A program made the position numbers and the translations under genes. From Lineus longissimus (taxonomy: Eukaryota; Nemertea; Pilidiophora; Heteronemertea; Lineidae): DNA of 64,000 nt. The stretch spans positions 2,542,001 through 2,606,000 of the forward strand of contig NC_088320.1 of NCBI RefSeq assembly GCF_910592395.1, read 5' to 3'. Under the pieces are notes generated by a model. The model was not told the DNA's origin. It did no database searches and saw only the letters and a list, made by a program, of their open reading frames with translations. Below, piece by piece: positions 38,601 through 63,035 of this stretch. Each line of letters starts with the position of its first letter. Within the stretch, counting starts at the first letter, position 1.

Positions 38601-38922
38601 GTTTGTCTAATTATATGTAAATTGACGTAGACAGTTAACAGTTTTAAATTCAACAACCATTCATTTGGCGGCCACTATCCCGACTGTGGTGTAGCACCCG
38701 ACTGTAACTGGCATGAAAAGGGGATACGCTGGTTATGGATGTCAGATCGTGGTTCCCTGACTTTTGCAAACAATTTCACTGGACGTAACCCACGCGGCGA
38801 CACCAAGGACCGCTGGCTGATCTATTGATATGTTCGCAGTAGGGTGTCAAAGTCGGAGAGAAGAAGAGCCACTCTTCTCTTGTAGGGGGTTCACTTGGAA
38901 GTGTTTGCATTTGTTAGCCTAT

Positions 38923-39290
38923 AAACACAAGGTGTTAATTCTTCAGTCTTGAGTTTGGCGGAGAAAACTAATCTTACATAAGTCCCAAAACAATATCATA
39001 TGTCTTTATGGCAATATTTATTATTGGGACCCAGTACAGTGACGTTCTATCCAATATTCTTGGGGCTGTTGGAGAGGCTTCTTGTCTAAACAGTACCATT
39101 TTGCCCCCTCTGAGACATACGTTGGTAACTAATGAATTGACTGCGAAATGAAAGCAGGTTAAACACAAGATTTTAATCCTTCAGTCTTGAGTTTGGCGGA
39201 GAAAACTAATCTTACAGAAGTCCCAAAACAATATCATATGTCGTCATGACAATATTTATAACTGGGACCCAGTACAGTGACGTTCTATCC
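38923..39290. repeat. Pair of 130-bp direct repeats
   Basis: 38923-39052 and 39161-39290 are close copies in the same orientation, sharing TCTTGAGTTTGGCGGAGAAA, TCCCAAAACAATATCATATG and ACCCAGTACAGTGACGTTCT. They differ at scattered bases (TCTTTATGGC against TCGTCATGAC). The 108-bp spacer is unrelated. Confidence 0.9.
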
Positions 39291-39560
39291 TCTGACGTCA
39301 CATCAGGGAGCATACATTTAAGTTATTTAACATTAACAGATCGGTCTAAGTGTCCAGATATACAGTTCTGTCACAGGTAAGACTTTCTGATAAATGTTGA
39401 AAGGAGTTCCCCTGTACCTCAATGAAGCAAAAAATATTGCCTTGCTTTTCTTGTTAATGGGCTCAAAAATTTGAGCACAAAATCCACAGCAGATCATGTA
39501 GGACTACATTGAGTATAAGTATTAGTATAATTATTTACTAATAATCTGAACATTATTTCC

Positions 39561-40032
39561 AGGCTGTACAAGATGATCTTCGACAAAGCCTATGGTGCTG
39601 CAGATGGGGAGAAGATGCTGTTCGATTTGGAAGCAGCGATCGCAAGCTACAATAGTGAGCAGCCCGGAGAGGTCTGCGGAAAAGTCCAGGAAGTAAATGG
39701 AAAACTCGTGGTGGTCCTCTGCACGCCAATGATGAAAAGACCAAAAGCATGAGTTTAACAGTGGGGAACTTGTTTTCATCGACGCGTCTGGTGGCATGGA
39801 TCGTTACGACTGTAGAATCTTCATGATGCTGACTCCTAGTGCAGCAGGCGGTTTACCCCTTGGTTGTCTCATTGTAACGTCAGAGTCGACAAAGTGTATC
39901 ACCGAGGCCTTGAGAATGTACCAGGATATTCTAGCCTACCCAAAGATGCGTTCCGTTGGTCGGGGTTCACTTGGACCACAGGTGTTCTTGTCTGATGACA
40001 GTGAAGCCGAGCTTGTTTGCAGGTTTTACTAA
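39561..40032 (+). pseudogene. MULE-type transposase fragment, frameshifted
   Basis: From 39561 the first frame reads RLYKMIFDKAYGAADGEKML ... EVNGKLVVVLCTPMMKR and stops at TGA near 39750. A second frame, offset by one, continues directly with HEFNSGELVFIDASGGMDRY ... SAAGGLPLGCLIVTSES ... GRGSLGPQVFLSDDSEAE and ends at 40032. The order 'VLCTPMMKR - D.SG..DR - GLPLG - TSE - GP.VF..DDS.AE' is what I know from MULE transposase-domain proteins of marine invertebrates. The frameshift near 39745, no intact start and loss of everything after the DDS.AE motif mark it as a broken remnant. Domestication cannot be excluded but is not supported. Confidence 0.7.
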
Positions 40033-40620
40033 ACCTAATGCATACTGTAGTTTGGGTACAGGATTAAACTACCGGTATGAAGTTATGTTCAGCTGTAATT
40101 CTAATGGTTTTTGGATTGAAAGTGACATCTTTATTACACAATGTACATTAATTTTGATAAGATTTTGCGTGTTTGCAATGATGCAGGTTTGCATTGAAAC
40201 AGCATGGTGTACTGTAAGCTTTCTGTTATACCTTAGTTATATCTCCTTACCCGGTAATGAGTTTTGTATGAATGTTCTGACATGATTGATGCAAAATAAA
40301 GTTATTTCTACCCTAAAGCTGTTCCCATGACTGGAGTCATTCTTTCTTATGTCGTCAAGGAGCAGAACCAGATACGTTGATATGATGCCACTGTCAACAG
40401 ATAGATGGCAGTAAAATATTTCTAAAAATAAATGGGAAACTCCCTTGGGAAACTCCTAAACATGGAATTCCCATCTCCGGAAAATTACCTCATGTGCAGG
40501 AGACAAAAGGTTGTACATCACGCACACACAATGTACATGACGTAGTTACCTAGGAATCAACCTGCTTCCTCTCTGTACTTGATGTATACGATCGTGTACA
40601 TTGACGTGCAGACAGGAAAG

Positions 40621-54622
<14,002 letters not shown>

Positions 54623-55674
54623 CCACGGCAACTAAAACCGGTAGCACGTTACTACGACAACACGTTACCATGGCAACCACAACACATCCTCGACTCCTGT
54701 TTATAGTTTTGGATTGCTGAACGAAATTTTGTTCACTGGACTTTTTATTGGACTGTGAAAAAAGAAAATTATGTACGGCCCATTATGATATTATCATTTG
54801 GCAGTTTGTGAAATTCCTGCATTGCTGCTGGCAGGCAAATTCACTGAAACTTGCCACAAATCAATTTGAAAATTGAATGGTTTTCTGACAAAATTTTAAT
54901 TCCAATTTGTATAAGATGCAATAATTTTGGATAAAAGGTCGAAATGTTGTCATTAGGCTTTAGTGTGCTTCTACATGTAAGTTATTTGTTGATATATGTG
55001 GTATTCATGGTGTAATGTACTGGTTTCTCTAACATGAAGTCCATGATGTGCAAATTAAACCTTTCATGTAATGATAGGGGCTGGGATTTCCAGACTTTGA
55101 TAAATTTAGGGTTTTCCTCACCCTCCAAAGAGTCTAAAGACCGTTTTATTTGTAAATTTGTACAAGGTGTTAGTTTAAACATGGCCCCATTTAAAGGCCT
55201 AATAAACTGATACCATCATGAACTAGAAGCTTTAGGAACATGTTGGTTACTATGTCCTTTTAATCGAAAGTTATTAGGCTTTTCAGTCCATGTTTTAATG
55301 AACACGCTGTATAATGTTAGAGCTGATTCAGAAGGGAAATTAATTTATAATTATTTGACGCTCAGTATTAATTTTAGATATACTTTATATCCTGCATTGC
55401 CAAAATAGATAAATGCTATTTTTATTTTTTGTTAAATTGTATAATTATTTGTATGATTTTGTAATGGTGCTTGATTTGAAATGAGGGGTAATTCATTAAA
55501 CAGGGTGTCTAAGAAACAATTTGAGGCCTTGCACATTTGTGTAGAGGTAACAGGGGTTAATTAGTTAGGGGTTAATCTGAGTGATACTTAAAACATATAG
55601 ATTTAGGAGATTCCTTATATCTTTTTGCAACCAAATGTACGTCATTGCTCTGAAGACAGATTTCTTCTAATAAA
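54623..55674 (+). terminator. TMEM245: TMEM245 3' UTR and poly(A) signal
   Basis: AT-rich sequence after the TAA at 54620-54622, with no further exon. AATAAA at 55669-55674 is followed by a T/G-rich stretch (TTTCTTTAATTGTTTGTTG), a typical cleavage context. This would give a 3' UTR of about 1.05 kb. Confidence 0.65.
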
Positions 55675-55789
55675 TTGTCATCATTTCTTTAATTGTTTGT
55701 TGTCCATTTGGTATCTTGCTTGGTCGAGACTGCTGCACTTATTGTGACAATGTCCCTTTTGTATCTTGCCAGGTGTCTTACATAACCGA

Positions 55790-55885
55790 TTCACAGTGGC
55801 TTTGGCTGTGTCATCTCTCTCAGTGTTGGCTAGGCAGTGGAGACGCCAGGGCTGATTCTGTCCGTCTCTCGCTGTGAAACCTCAA
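55790..55885 (+). repeat. Single 68-bp-family unit in the orientation of the right arm
   Basis: The stretch CTCTCAGTGTTGGCTAGGCA, then GTGGAGACGCCAGGGCTGAT, then TCTGTCCGTCTCTCGC, has the order and strand of the right-arm units (57875-60358), although the left arm begins directly after it in the opposite orientation. The array therefore has a second orientation switch at about 55885-55920. Confidence 0.7.
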
Positions 55886-55920
55886 ACTAAATTGGACCAG
55901 CCCCCAGTGTCTTTCCAACA

Positions 55921-57858
55921 GGGGAGAGAGATGAGACAGTCACAACCAGACCAAATCGACCCTGGTAGCTACACCATTCCTCCAACACCGTCCAAGAGAT
56001 GAGACTTGCTTACGTACTGTCTTGACATTTCGGCGGGAGAGATGAGACCGTCACATTCTGACTGAATTGGCCCTGGCAGCTCCACTGTGGAAGAGATGAG
56101 ACGTTCACAATAAGTCCAAATCGGCCCTGGCAGCTCAACTATCTCACCAACACGGCAGAAGAGAAAAGACCGTCACAGCCAGACCAAATCGGCCCTTGCA
56201 GCTCCACTGTCTCGCCAACACTGCGAAAGAGGTGAGACAGTCACAGCCAGACCTAATCGGCCCTTGCAGCTCCACTGTCTCGCCAACACTGCGAAAGAGG
56301 TGAGACAGTCACAGCCAGACCTAATCGGCCCTTGCAGCTCCACTGTCTCGCCAACACAACGAAAGAGGTGAGAGAGTCACAGCCAGACCGACTCGGCCCT
56401 GGCAGCTCCACTGTCTCGCCAACACCGTGCAAGAGATGAGACAGTCACAGCCAGACCAAATCGGCAAAGGCAGCTCCGCTGTCTTGCCAACTCAGCAAAA
56501 GAGGTGAGACAGTCACAGCCAGACCGACTCCGCCCGGGCAGCTCCACTGTCTCGCCAACACCGTGCAAGAGATGAGACAGTCACAGCCAGACCAAATCGA
56601 CCAAGGCAGCTCCACCTTCTCGTCAACACGGTGCAAGAGATGAGACAGTCACAGCCAGACCGACTCGGCCCTGGCAGCTCCACCTTCTCGTCAACACGGT
56701 GCAAGAGATGAGACAGTCACAGCCAGACCGACTCGGCCCTGGCAGCTCCACCTTCTCGTCAACACGGTGCAAGAGATGAGACAGTCACAGTCAGACCAAA
56801 TCGACCAAGGCAGCTCCACCTTCTCGCCAACACGGCGCAAGAGGTGAAACAGTCACAGTCAGACCGACTCGGCCCTGGTAGCTCCACTGTCTCGCCAACA
56901 CCGTGCAAGAGATGAGACAGTCACAGCCAGATCAAATCGACCAACGCCGCTCCACCTTCTCGCCATTACGGCGAAAGAGACGAGACAGTCACAGCCAGAC
57001 CGACTCGGTCCTGGCAGCTCCACCGTCTCCCCAACATTGTGCAAGAGATGGTCACAGCCAGACCAAATCGGCCTTAGCAGCTTCACACATTGAGAGAGAT
57101 GAGACAGTCACAGCCAGACCGAATTGGGTCTGAAAGCGCCACTGTCTTGCCAATACGGCGAGAGAGACGAGACCGTCACAACCTGATTGAATCGGCCCTG
57201 GCAGCTCTCTACCGTCCTGTCAACACGGTGGAAGAGATGAGACATTCACAACCAGTCCGGATCGGCCCTGGCAGATCCATCGTCTCCCCAACACTGAAAA
57301 CGATCCAGTTTATAGCCAGACCGAATCACACCTGTCTGCTACACTGTCTTGTTAACACATTGACAGAGAGATGAGACATTCACAGCCAGGCCGTTTCGCA
57401 CCTGACGGCTTTACCGTCTTGCCAACACATTTAGAGAGATGAGACAGTCACACCATGCAGACCGTATCAAACCTGGTCGCTCTACAGTCTTACCAACTGT
57501 TGGAGAGTGATGAGACAGTTACAGCCAGATCGTATCGAACCTGGCTGCGCCGTCTTTTTACAACCGTCTTGTCGATACTGTGAGAAAGGTAGGACAGCCA
57601 GATGGTTACGGACCTGGCTGCTCCACTGTCTTATAAACACAGTGAGAGAGTTGAGACAGTCACAGCCTGATCGAATCGGGCCTGGTAGCTCCATAATCTT
57701 ATTAAGAGATTGCACGAGACGAGACGGTTACTGCCAGACCGTATCAAACCTGGCTGATCTACTGTCTTATCATCATGGTGAGAGAGATGAGACAGTCACA
57801 GCCAGATCGAATCAGGCCTGGCAGCTCCTCTGTCTTGTGATCACAATGATAGAGGGTA
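55921..57858 (-). repeat. 68-bp tandem array, left arm (about 28 units)
   Basis: Unit of the form GAGACAGTCACAGCCAGACC + GACTCGGCCCTGGCAGCTCC + ACTGTCTCGCCAACACCG + TGCAAGAGAT. Successive units are offset by exactly 68 bp in the homogeneous core (about 56200-57000). The core is flanked by more diverged units on both sides, with indels near 57100-57850. Short frames recur every 68 bp because 68 is not a multiple of 3; they are not genes. Unit number is an estimate from length. Confidence 0.95.
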
Positions 57859-57874
57859 GACAGTCACAGCTGGT

Positions 57875-60358
57875 TGTGACTGTCCCCTCTCTATCACCGT
57901 GTTGATAGGACGGTGGAGCCGCCAGGGCCGAGTCGGTCTGGCTGTGACTGTCTCATCCCGTACGCTGTGTTGGCGAGACGGTGGAGCTGCCAGGGCCTAT
58001 TCGGTCTGCTAGCGGTGATTGTCTCCTCTCTCTCACCGAGTTGACAAGACAGTTGAGCAGCCAGGGTTCGATACGGCCTGGCTGTAACGGTCTTATCGAT
58101 CTCTCAATGGCAAGAATGGCAATGACTGTCTCATCTCTTGCACCGTGTTGACGAGAAGGTGGAGCTGCCTTGGTCGATTTGGTCTGGCTGTGACTGTCTC
58201 ATCACTTGCGCGGTGTTGGCGAGAAGGTGGAGCTGCCTTGGTCGATTTTGTCTGGCTGTGACTGTCTCATCACTTGCGCGGTGTTGGCGAGAAGGTGGAG
58301 CTGCCTTGGTCGATTTGGTCTGGCTGTGACTGTCTCATCACTTGCGCGGTGTTGGCGAGAAGGTGGAGCTGCCTTGGTCGATTTTGTCTGGCTGTGACTG
58401 TCTCATCTCTTGCGCGGTGTTGGCGAGAAGGTGGAGCTGCCTTGGTCGATTTGGTCTGGCTTTGACTGTCTCATCTCTTGCGCGGTGTTGGCGAGAAGGT
58501 GGAGCTGCCTTGGCCGAGGCGGCCTGGCTGTGACTGTCTCATCTCTTGCACCGTGTTGACGAGAAGGTGGAGCTGCCTTGGTCGATTTGGTCTGGCTTTG
58601 ACTGTCTCATCTCTTGCGCGGTGTTGGCGAGAAGGTGGAGCTGCCTTGGCCGAGGCGGTCTGGCTGTGACTGTCTCATCTCTTGCACCGTGTTGACGAGA
58701 AGGTGGAGCTGCCAGGCCCGATTTGGTCTGGCTTTGACTGTCTCATCTCTTGCGCCGTGTTGGTAAGACAGCAGAGCTGCCTTGGTCGATTTGGTCTGGC
58801 TGTGACTGTCTCATCTCTTGCGCCGTGTTGACGAGAAGGTGGAGCTGCCAGGCCCGATTTGGTCTGGCTTTGACTGTCTCATCTCTTGCGCCGTGTTGGT
58901 AAGACAGCAGAGCTGCCTTGGCCGATTTGGTCTGGCTGTGACTGTCTCATCACTTGCACGGCCGATTTTGTCTGGCTGTGACTGTCTCATCTCTTGCGCC
59001 GTGTTGGTAAGACAGCAGAGCTGCCTTGGTCGATTTGGTCTGGCTGTGACTGTCTCATCACTTGCACGGTGTTGACGAGAAGGTGGAGCTGCCTTGGCCG
59101 ATTTTGTCTGGCTGTGACTGTCTCATCTCTTGCGCCGTGTTGACGAGAAGGTGGAGCTGCCTTGGTCGATTTGGTCTGGCTGTGACTGTCTCATCACTTG
59201 CACGGTGTTGGCGAAACGGTGGAGCAGCCAGGTCTGATACGGCGCCTGGCTGTAACTGTCTCATCTCTTCAAATCTTTTGGCAAGAGAGTGTAGCAGCCT
59301 GGTCCGATACGATCTATCTGATAAGGTCTGACTGTGACTGTCTCATCACTCGCACCGAGTTGTCAAGACAGTGGAGCTGCCAGGCCGTATTCGGTCTGGC
59401 TATGACTGTCTCTTCTCTCTAACCGTGATTACAAGATGGTGGAGCTCACTGTCAAGGCCGATACGGTCTGGCTGTGACTGTCTTCTCAGCACTCTCTCTC
59501 TCTCACCGTGTTAGCGAGACAGTGGAGCTGCCAGGCCTGATTCTGTCTGGCGCTGACTGTCTCATCTCTCTCACCGTGTTGATAAGACGGTAGAGCGGCC
59601 AGGGCCGAGTCAGTCTGGCTGCGACTATCTCATCTCTTGCGCTGCGTTGGCGAGACGTTGGAGCCGCCAGGGTCGAGTCGGCCTGGCTGTAACGGTCTTA
59701 TCGATCTCTCAATGGCAAGAAGGTGGAGCTGCCAGGACAGATCCTGTCTGGCTGTGACTGTCTCCTCTTTCTCACTGTGTTGACAAGACATTGGAGAAGC
59801 CGGGTTCGATTCGGTCTGGCTGTGACTGTCTCCTGTTAAGCTTTCTCACCGCGTTGATTAACGGTGGAGCGATGCTAGGGCCGATGAGATCTGGTTATGG
59901 CTGTATAATCTCCCTGAATATGTTGGCAAGACAGTGTAGCAGTTTAGCAGCCTGGTTCTATACGATCAGACTGTGGCTGTCACATCTCTCCCAATATGTC
60001 AGCAAGACGGTAAATCGGCCAGGTTTGAGAAGGTCTGGCGTGGCAGTGGAGCTGCCAGGTTCGATTCGATCTGGCGGTGACTGTCTCATCTCGCTCACTG
60101 TGTTGACAAAAGACTGGAGCAGACAGGTCCAACTCGATGTGGCTGTGACTGTCTTATCTCTCTCAATGCATTAGCAAGATTGTGGAGCTGCCAGGGCCGA
60201 TTCGGACTGGCTGTGACTTTATCAGGGTGTTGGAAAGACAGTGGAGAGGCCAGGTCCAATTGGATCTTGTTGTAACAGTTTCATATCTCTGAATGGTGGA
60301 GCTCCCAGTCTTATTTGATCTTGCTGTGACTGTCTGATCTCTCTCAATGTGTTGGCAT
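57875..60358 (+). repeat. 68-bp tandem array, right arm, inverted relative to the left arm (about 36 units)
   Basis: Units are the reverse complement of the left-arm units: ATCTCTTGCGCGGTGTTGGC + GAGAAGGTGGAGCTGCC + TTGGTCGATTTGGTCTGG + CTGTGACTGTCTC. The homogeneous core is 58133-59240; units decay towards 60358. Two unit types alternate between about 58200 and 58950, a 136-bp higher-order period. No unique spacers are present, so it is not a CRISPR-like array. Confidence 0.95.
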
Positions 60359-60523
60359 CAAGTGGGAATTGTACCTCACAGGGAGATGTGACCTCACCCA
60401 GACCAAAGAGGGCCTGACTACCACGACATCTGATGCTCAGCAAGTTGAGGGACCTTTTACCTGGCAGCAACCAGTTGGGCCGGAGAACATACGATAACAA
60501 AGATGACAATTGGTTCCATTATC

Positions 60524-60529
60524 TTTAAT
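60524..60529 (-). terminator. Candidate poly(A) signal (ATTAAA) of the IAH1-like gene
   Basis: TTTAAT on the plus strand gives ATTAAA on the minus strand, about 440 nt after the stop codon. No AATAAA was seen between the stop and the array. The 3' UTR would be 60965 down to about 60510, ending about 150 bp from the edge of the 68-bp array. Confidence 0.4.
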
Positions 60530-60965
60530 AGCTAAAATCATAGAATATTGCATCTTTACCTTTATCATAAATGCTTTATCAAAAGATTGGAGTGTGTTTC
60601 CATAGTACACTTTCCATAATAGTACAACTACAATATATTTCCATACATGGTGTAAATTAACAACCATAAACCGACAGATATGAAAGCCCTTTGGTTAACC
60701 CGTGCAACAAGATTTGTTCTAAAGTGTCCATTACTATGAATACAGAGCTCTGAGGTTCCAAAAGCTACTGACAATTAGTCCTGGAGTTGAGGTAAGGATA
60801 CCTCAGAGAGACAAATATATGGACCATGACAGTCAACTCTACTCAAACACACCCCCTGCAGCAATCGACAAGATGTCAAACTGAATTTCTGTCAGCCGAG
60901 ATCTTGAAAACGACATCCGAAGCCTTAAGATCACAATCGATTCAAGTGACTTTGGAAACTTTGCA

Positions 60966-63035
60966 TCAGTTCTCGAGACTCTCCTCAGGATTCGTATAGT
61001 TAATGTCTTTGTAATCTGGCAGTGTGAATGGCAGGTGTTTTGTTCGACGGTCAATAGAGGGCCATAGCTTATTGAACACAAATTCGGAGCCTTTTTTAGA
61101 GAAGTGAAGACCATCGCCCATGAACTTTGGCCAGTCCTGAAAGAGACAAAGACAATGGGTTATGTTGGCTTAATAGTGGCCAATCGAATCTGCCAACAGG
61201 CACAGATGGTCGCGTACCTTTCCTGGGCTCATATGGTGGTAGGTTTTACACCAGAAAATCAATGAGATGAAGCCTCTCACGAGATCTGTTCCATTGTCGT
61301 GCTTGCGTTGGGGTCCGTTAGCTTGCTAGTTAGCTTGTTCTACTTGACGATGTAATGCGTCATCAACTGATGTCTTTGTCACACAGTTTGCAGGTTTATA
61401 CATGCTCTCACTCATTTGAGAGCTATGATTTTATGAATCTACTTTCTTTGTCTTAGACACCGAGGCACAAGGGATTGCGGTTTACATCAGACCCCTACAC
61501 AAAGAGCCAATTACACCTATTCCCTCCAAGACACAAGTAGTTCCAAAGAAACAGATTTAGATCTACTTTTCTAACTTACATCAACTTTCATCATGAGCGT
61601 GAAGAGGTCGATAACCTCGACACCAGTTTCCTCTGCAACACTGCAACACGTCTCAGCATACAGTTTCGTTTCAGTCTGGGACTTGCTCATATTGCGATCT
61701 GAAATTGTAGAAGGCGTTATCGGAAGATCAAATAAGATGGTTGCATAACTGAAATTGAACTAATCAAGAGGTCATGATGGAACTGCAACATGACCTGAAC
61801 TGGGTACTGTGAGGAAATGTAACTCCAAAAAGTGTTACATGGACATGACATGCCCACTCAGCGTGAATGTCATCTGTTTTCATCTACAGATGAGCACAAA
61901 GTATTTGGGCAATGTGGCAGGCTCTGTCCTGGAACCACAGCAGCTGATGTTTTTTTTAATTTCTCACCGTTTTCCTTACAGTACTCAGTATACTTCTCCT
62001 CATCACAGGGTGGTGGTGCCATCAGGATGATTTTTTCTCGCTCTACACCAACAGACTGAAATGATGGCATAATAATCTATTACTTTCGATCATGCAATAA
62101 CTTTTAAGATACATGACCATGTTATAGGCACACAGAAATCAGATTCTGAAAGAATTCACTTTGTTACTTGTAGTGTAGGGTGTCACAGCAAGGTTGCCAC
62201 AAGGCTTATACCCTTATGTTTTCAGGCAGAAATTATTTGAGGAGCACACAAAATTTACCTGAAAGAATTTCACGATTTCGATCAGGTTCTCTCTGTATTC
62301 AGCTATGGGAACGTGTTGCGTGGGATTCATGTCCTTGACGACTGAATCATTGGCTCCAAGAAGGATGGTAGCACAGACGATGTTCTTCGCAAGGTCTTTG
62401 TTGAGGAGACGCGGCAGGACCATGCGGCACCAGCGTGTGTTGTAGCCGGAAAGCCCACGGTTTATCACGTCACATCTCCTGAAAGACGAAAGATTGCCAA
62501 ATAATAACGTCCATTCAAAAACACTGATCTACTGAATCTTGCCAATGGTTACACTACAGCTGCAATTGTGCCGACTTCAAACCTCATACTTTGATCATTT
62601 AGAAGTTTGGGTGAGACATGATATAAAGTCATGGAGTGCAATTTTACATGCATACAATTACACTGCATCTACCTATATTAGATTGGAAAATTGTTGCCCC
62701 TTCCTGTTTTGCTCAACAAAATGACTTCACCCACCTGATGAGCTGGTCTGACAACTGACACACCCAACCTCCATCTTCAGTGTACCCCCGCTGCAATGGA
62801 AAATGACAAGCACATCAAAATTAGTCACCTAGAACAGCTTGGCACAACCAAATGTTATTGTCTGGTGTCATGGTCAGTCCCGGTGCTTCTCGGTTCCATC
62901 TGCCATTTTCTAGCAAGGCAATTCTTTGGTGTCGTGATGTGATAACCATCAGCCTACCTGCATCAGCGAATCTCCAAAACAATAGACTTCTGGCCAGGGA
63001 ACAAGTGGCATGCTTTCACTGCTTGAAGTTGACAT
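60966..63035 (-). CDS. IAH1: IAH1-like SGNH-family esterase, complete, 6 coding exons
   Basis: Isoamyl acetate-hydrolysing esterase 1 homologue, a small GDSL/SGNH hydrolase predicted to cleave short-chain esters. Minus-strand exons: 63035-62958, 62790-62735, 62478-62259, 62055-61968, 61698-61580, 61136-60966 (TGA); 732 nt, 243 residues, in frame, close to the 248 or so of the human protein. Blocks seen: I FGDSLMQ with nucleophile Ser23; II NRGLSGYNTRW (oxyanion Gly56); III LLGANDS (Asn88); V GDGLHFSKKG (Asp195, His198). The full SGNH set is present, so it should be active. No signal peptide, suggesting a cytosolic enzyme. ATG 63035 fits: if the upstream donor at 63615 is joined to this exon, the same frame has a TAA shortly before it. 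The gene is convergent with TMEM245 across the 68-bp array. Confidence 0.93.

Larger units (their letters stand above)
35344..40620. other. Intergenic region between the myosin and TMEM245 genes
   Basis: No intact gene found. It contains the 109-bp repeat pair (37135-37356), a C35 tract, a doubtful two-exon frame (38225-38600), a 130-bp direct repeat pair and the MULE fragment at 39561-40032. The rest, 35.3-37.1 kb in particular, is AT-rich sequence in which I see no structure. The TMEM245 promoter should lie just before 40621, but no TATA or other core motif stands out. Confidence 0.6.

Noticed and set aside
56377-58669. Repeated 63-residue open frames (for example MHRVDEKVELPW and MRGVGEKVELPW types) across the array
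   Set aside because: They recur every 68 bp on either strand because the unit happens to lack stops over nearly three frames. 68 is not a multiple of 3, and there are no splice or start signals, so they are not a protein family.
55790-60358. CRISPR-like array
   Set aside because: The whole 68-bp unit repeats with no unique spacers, and the host is an animal.
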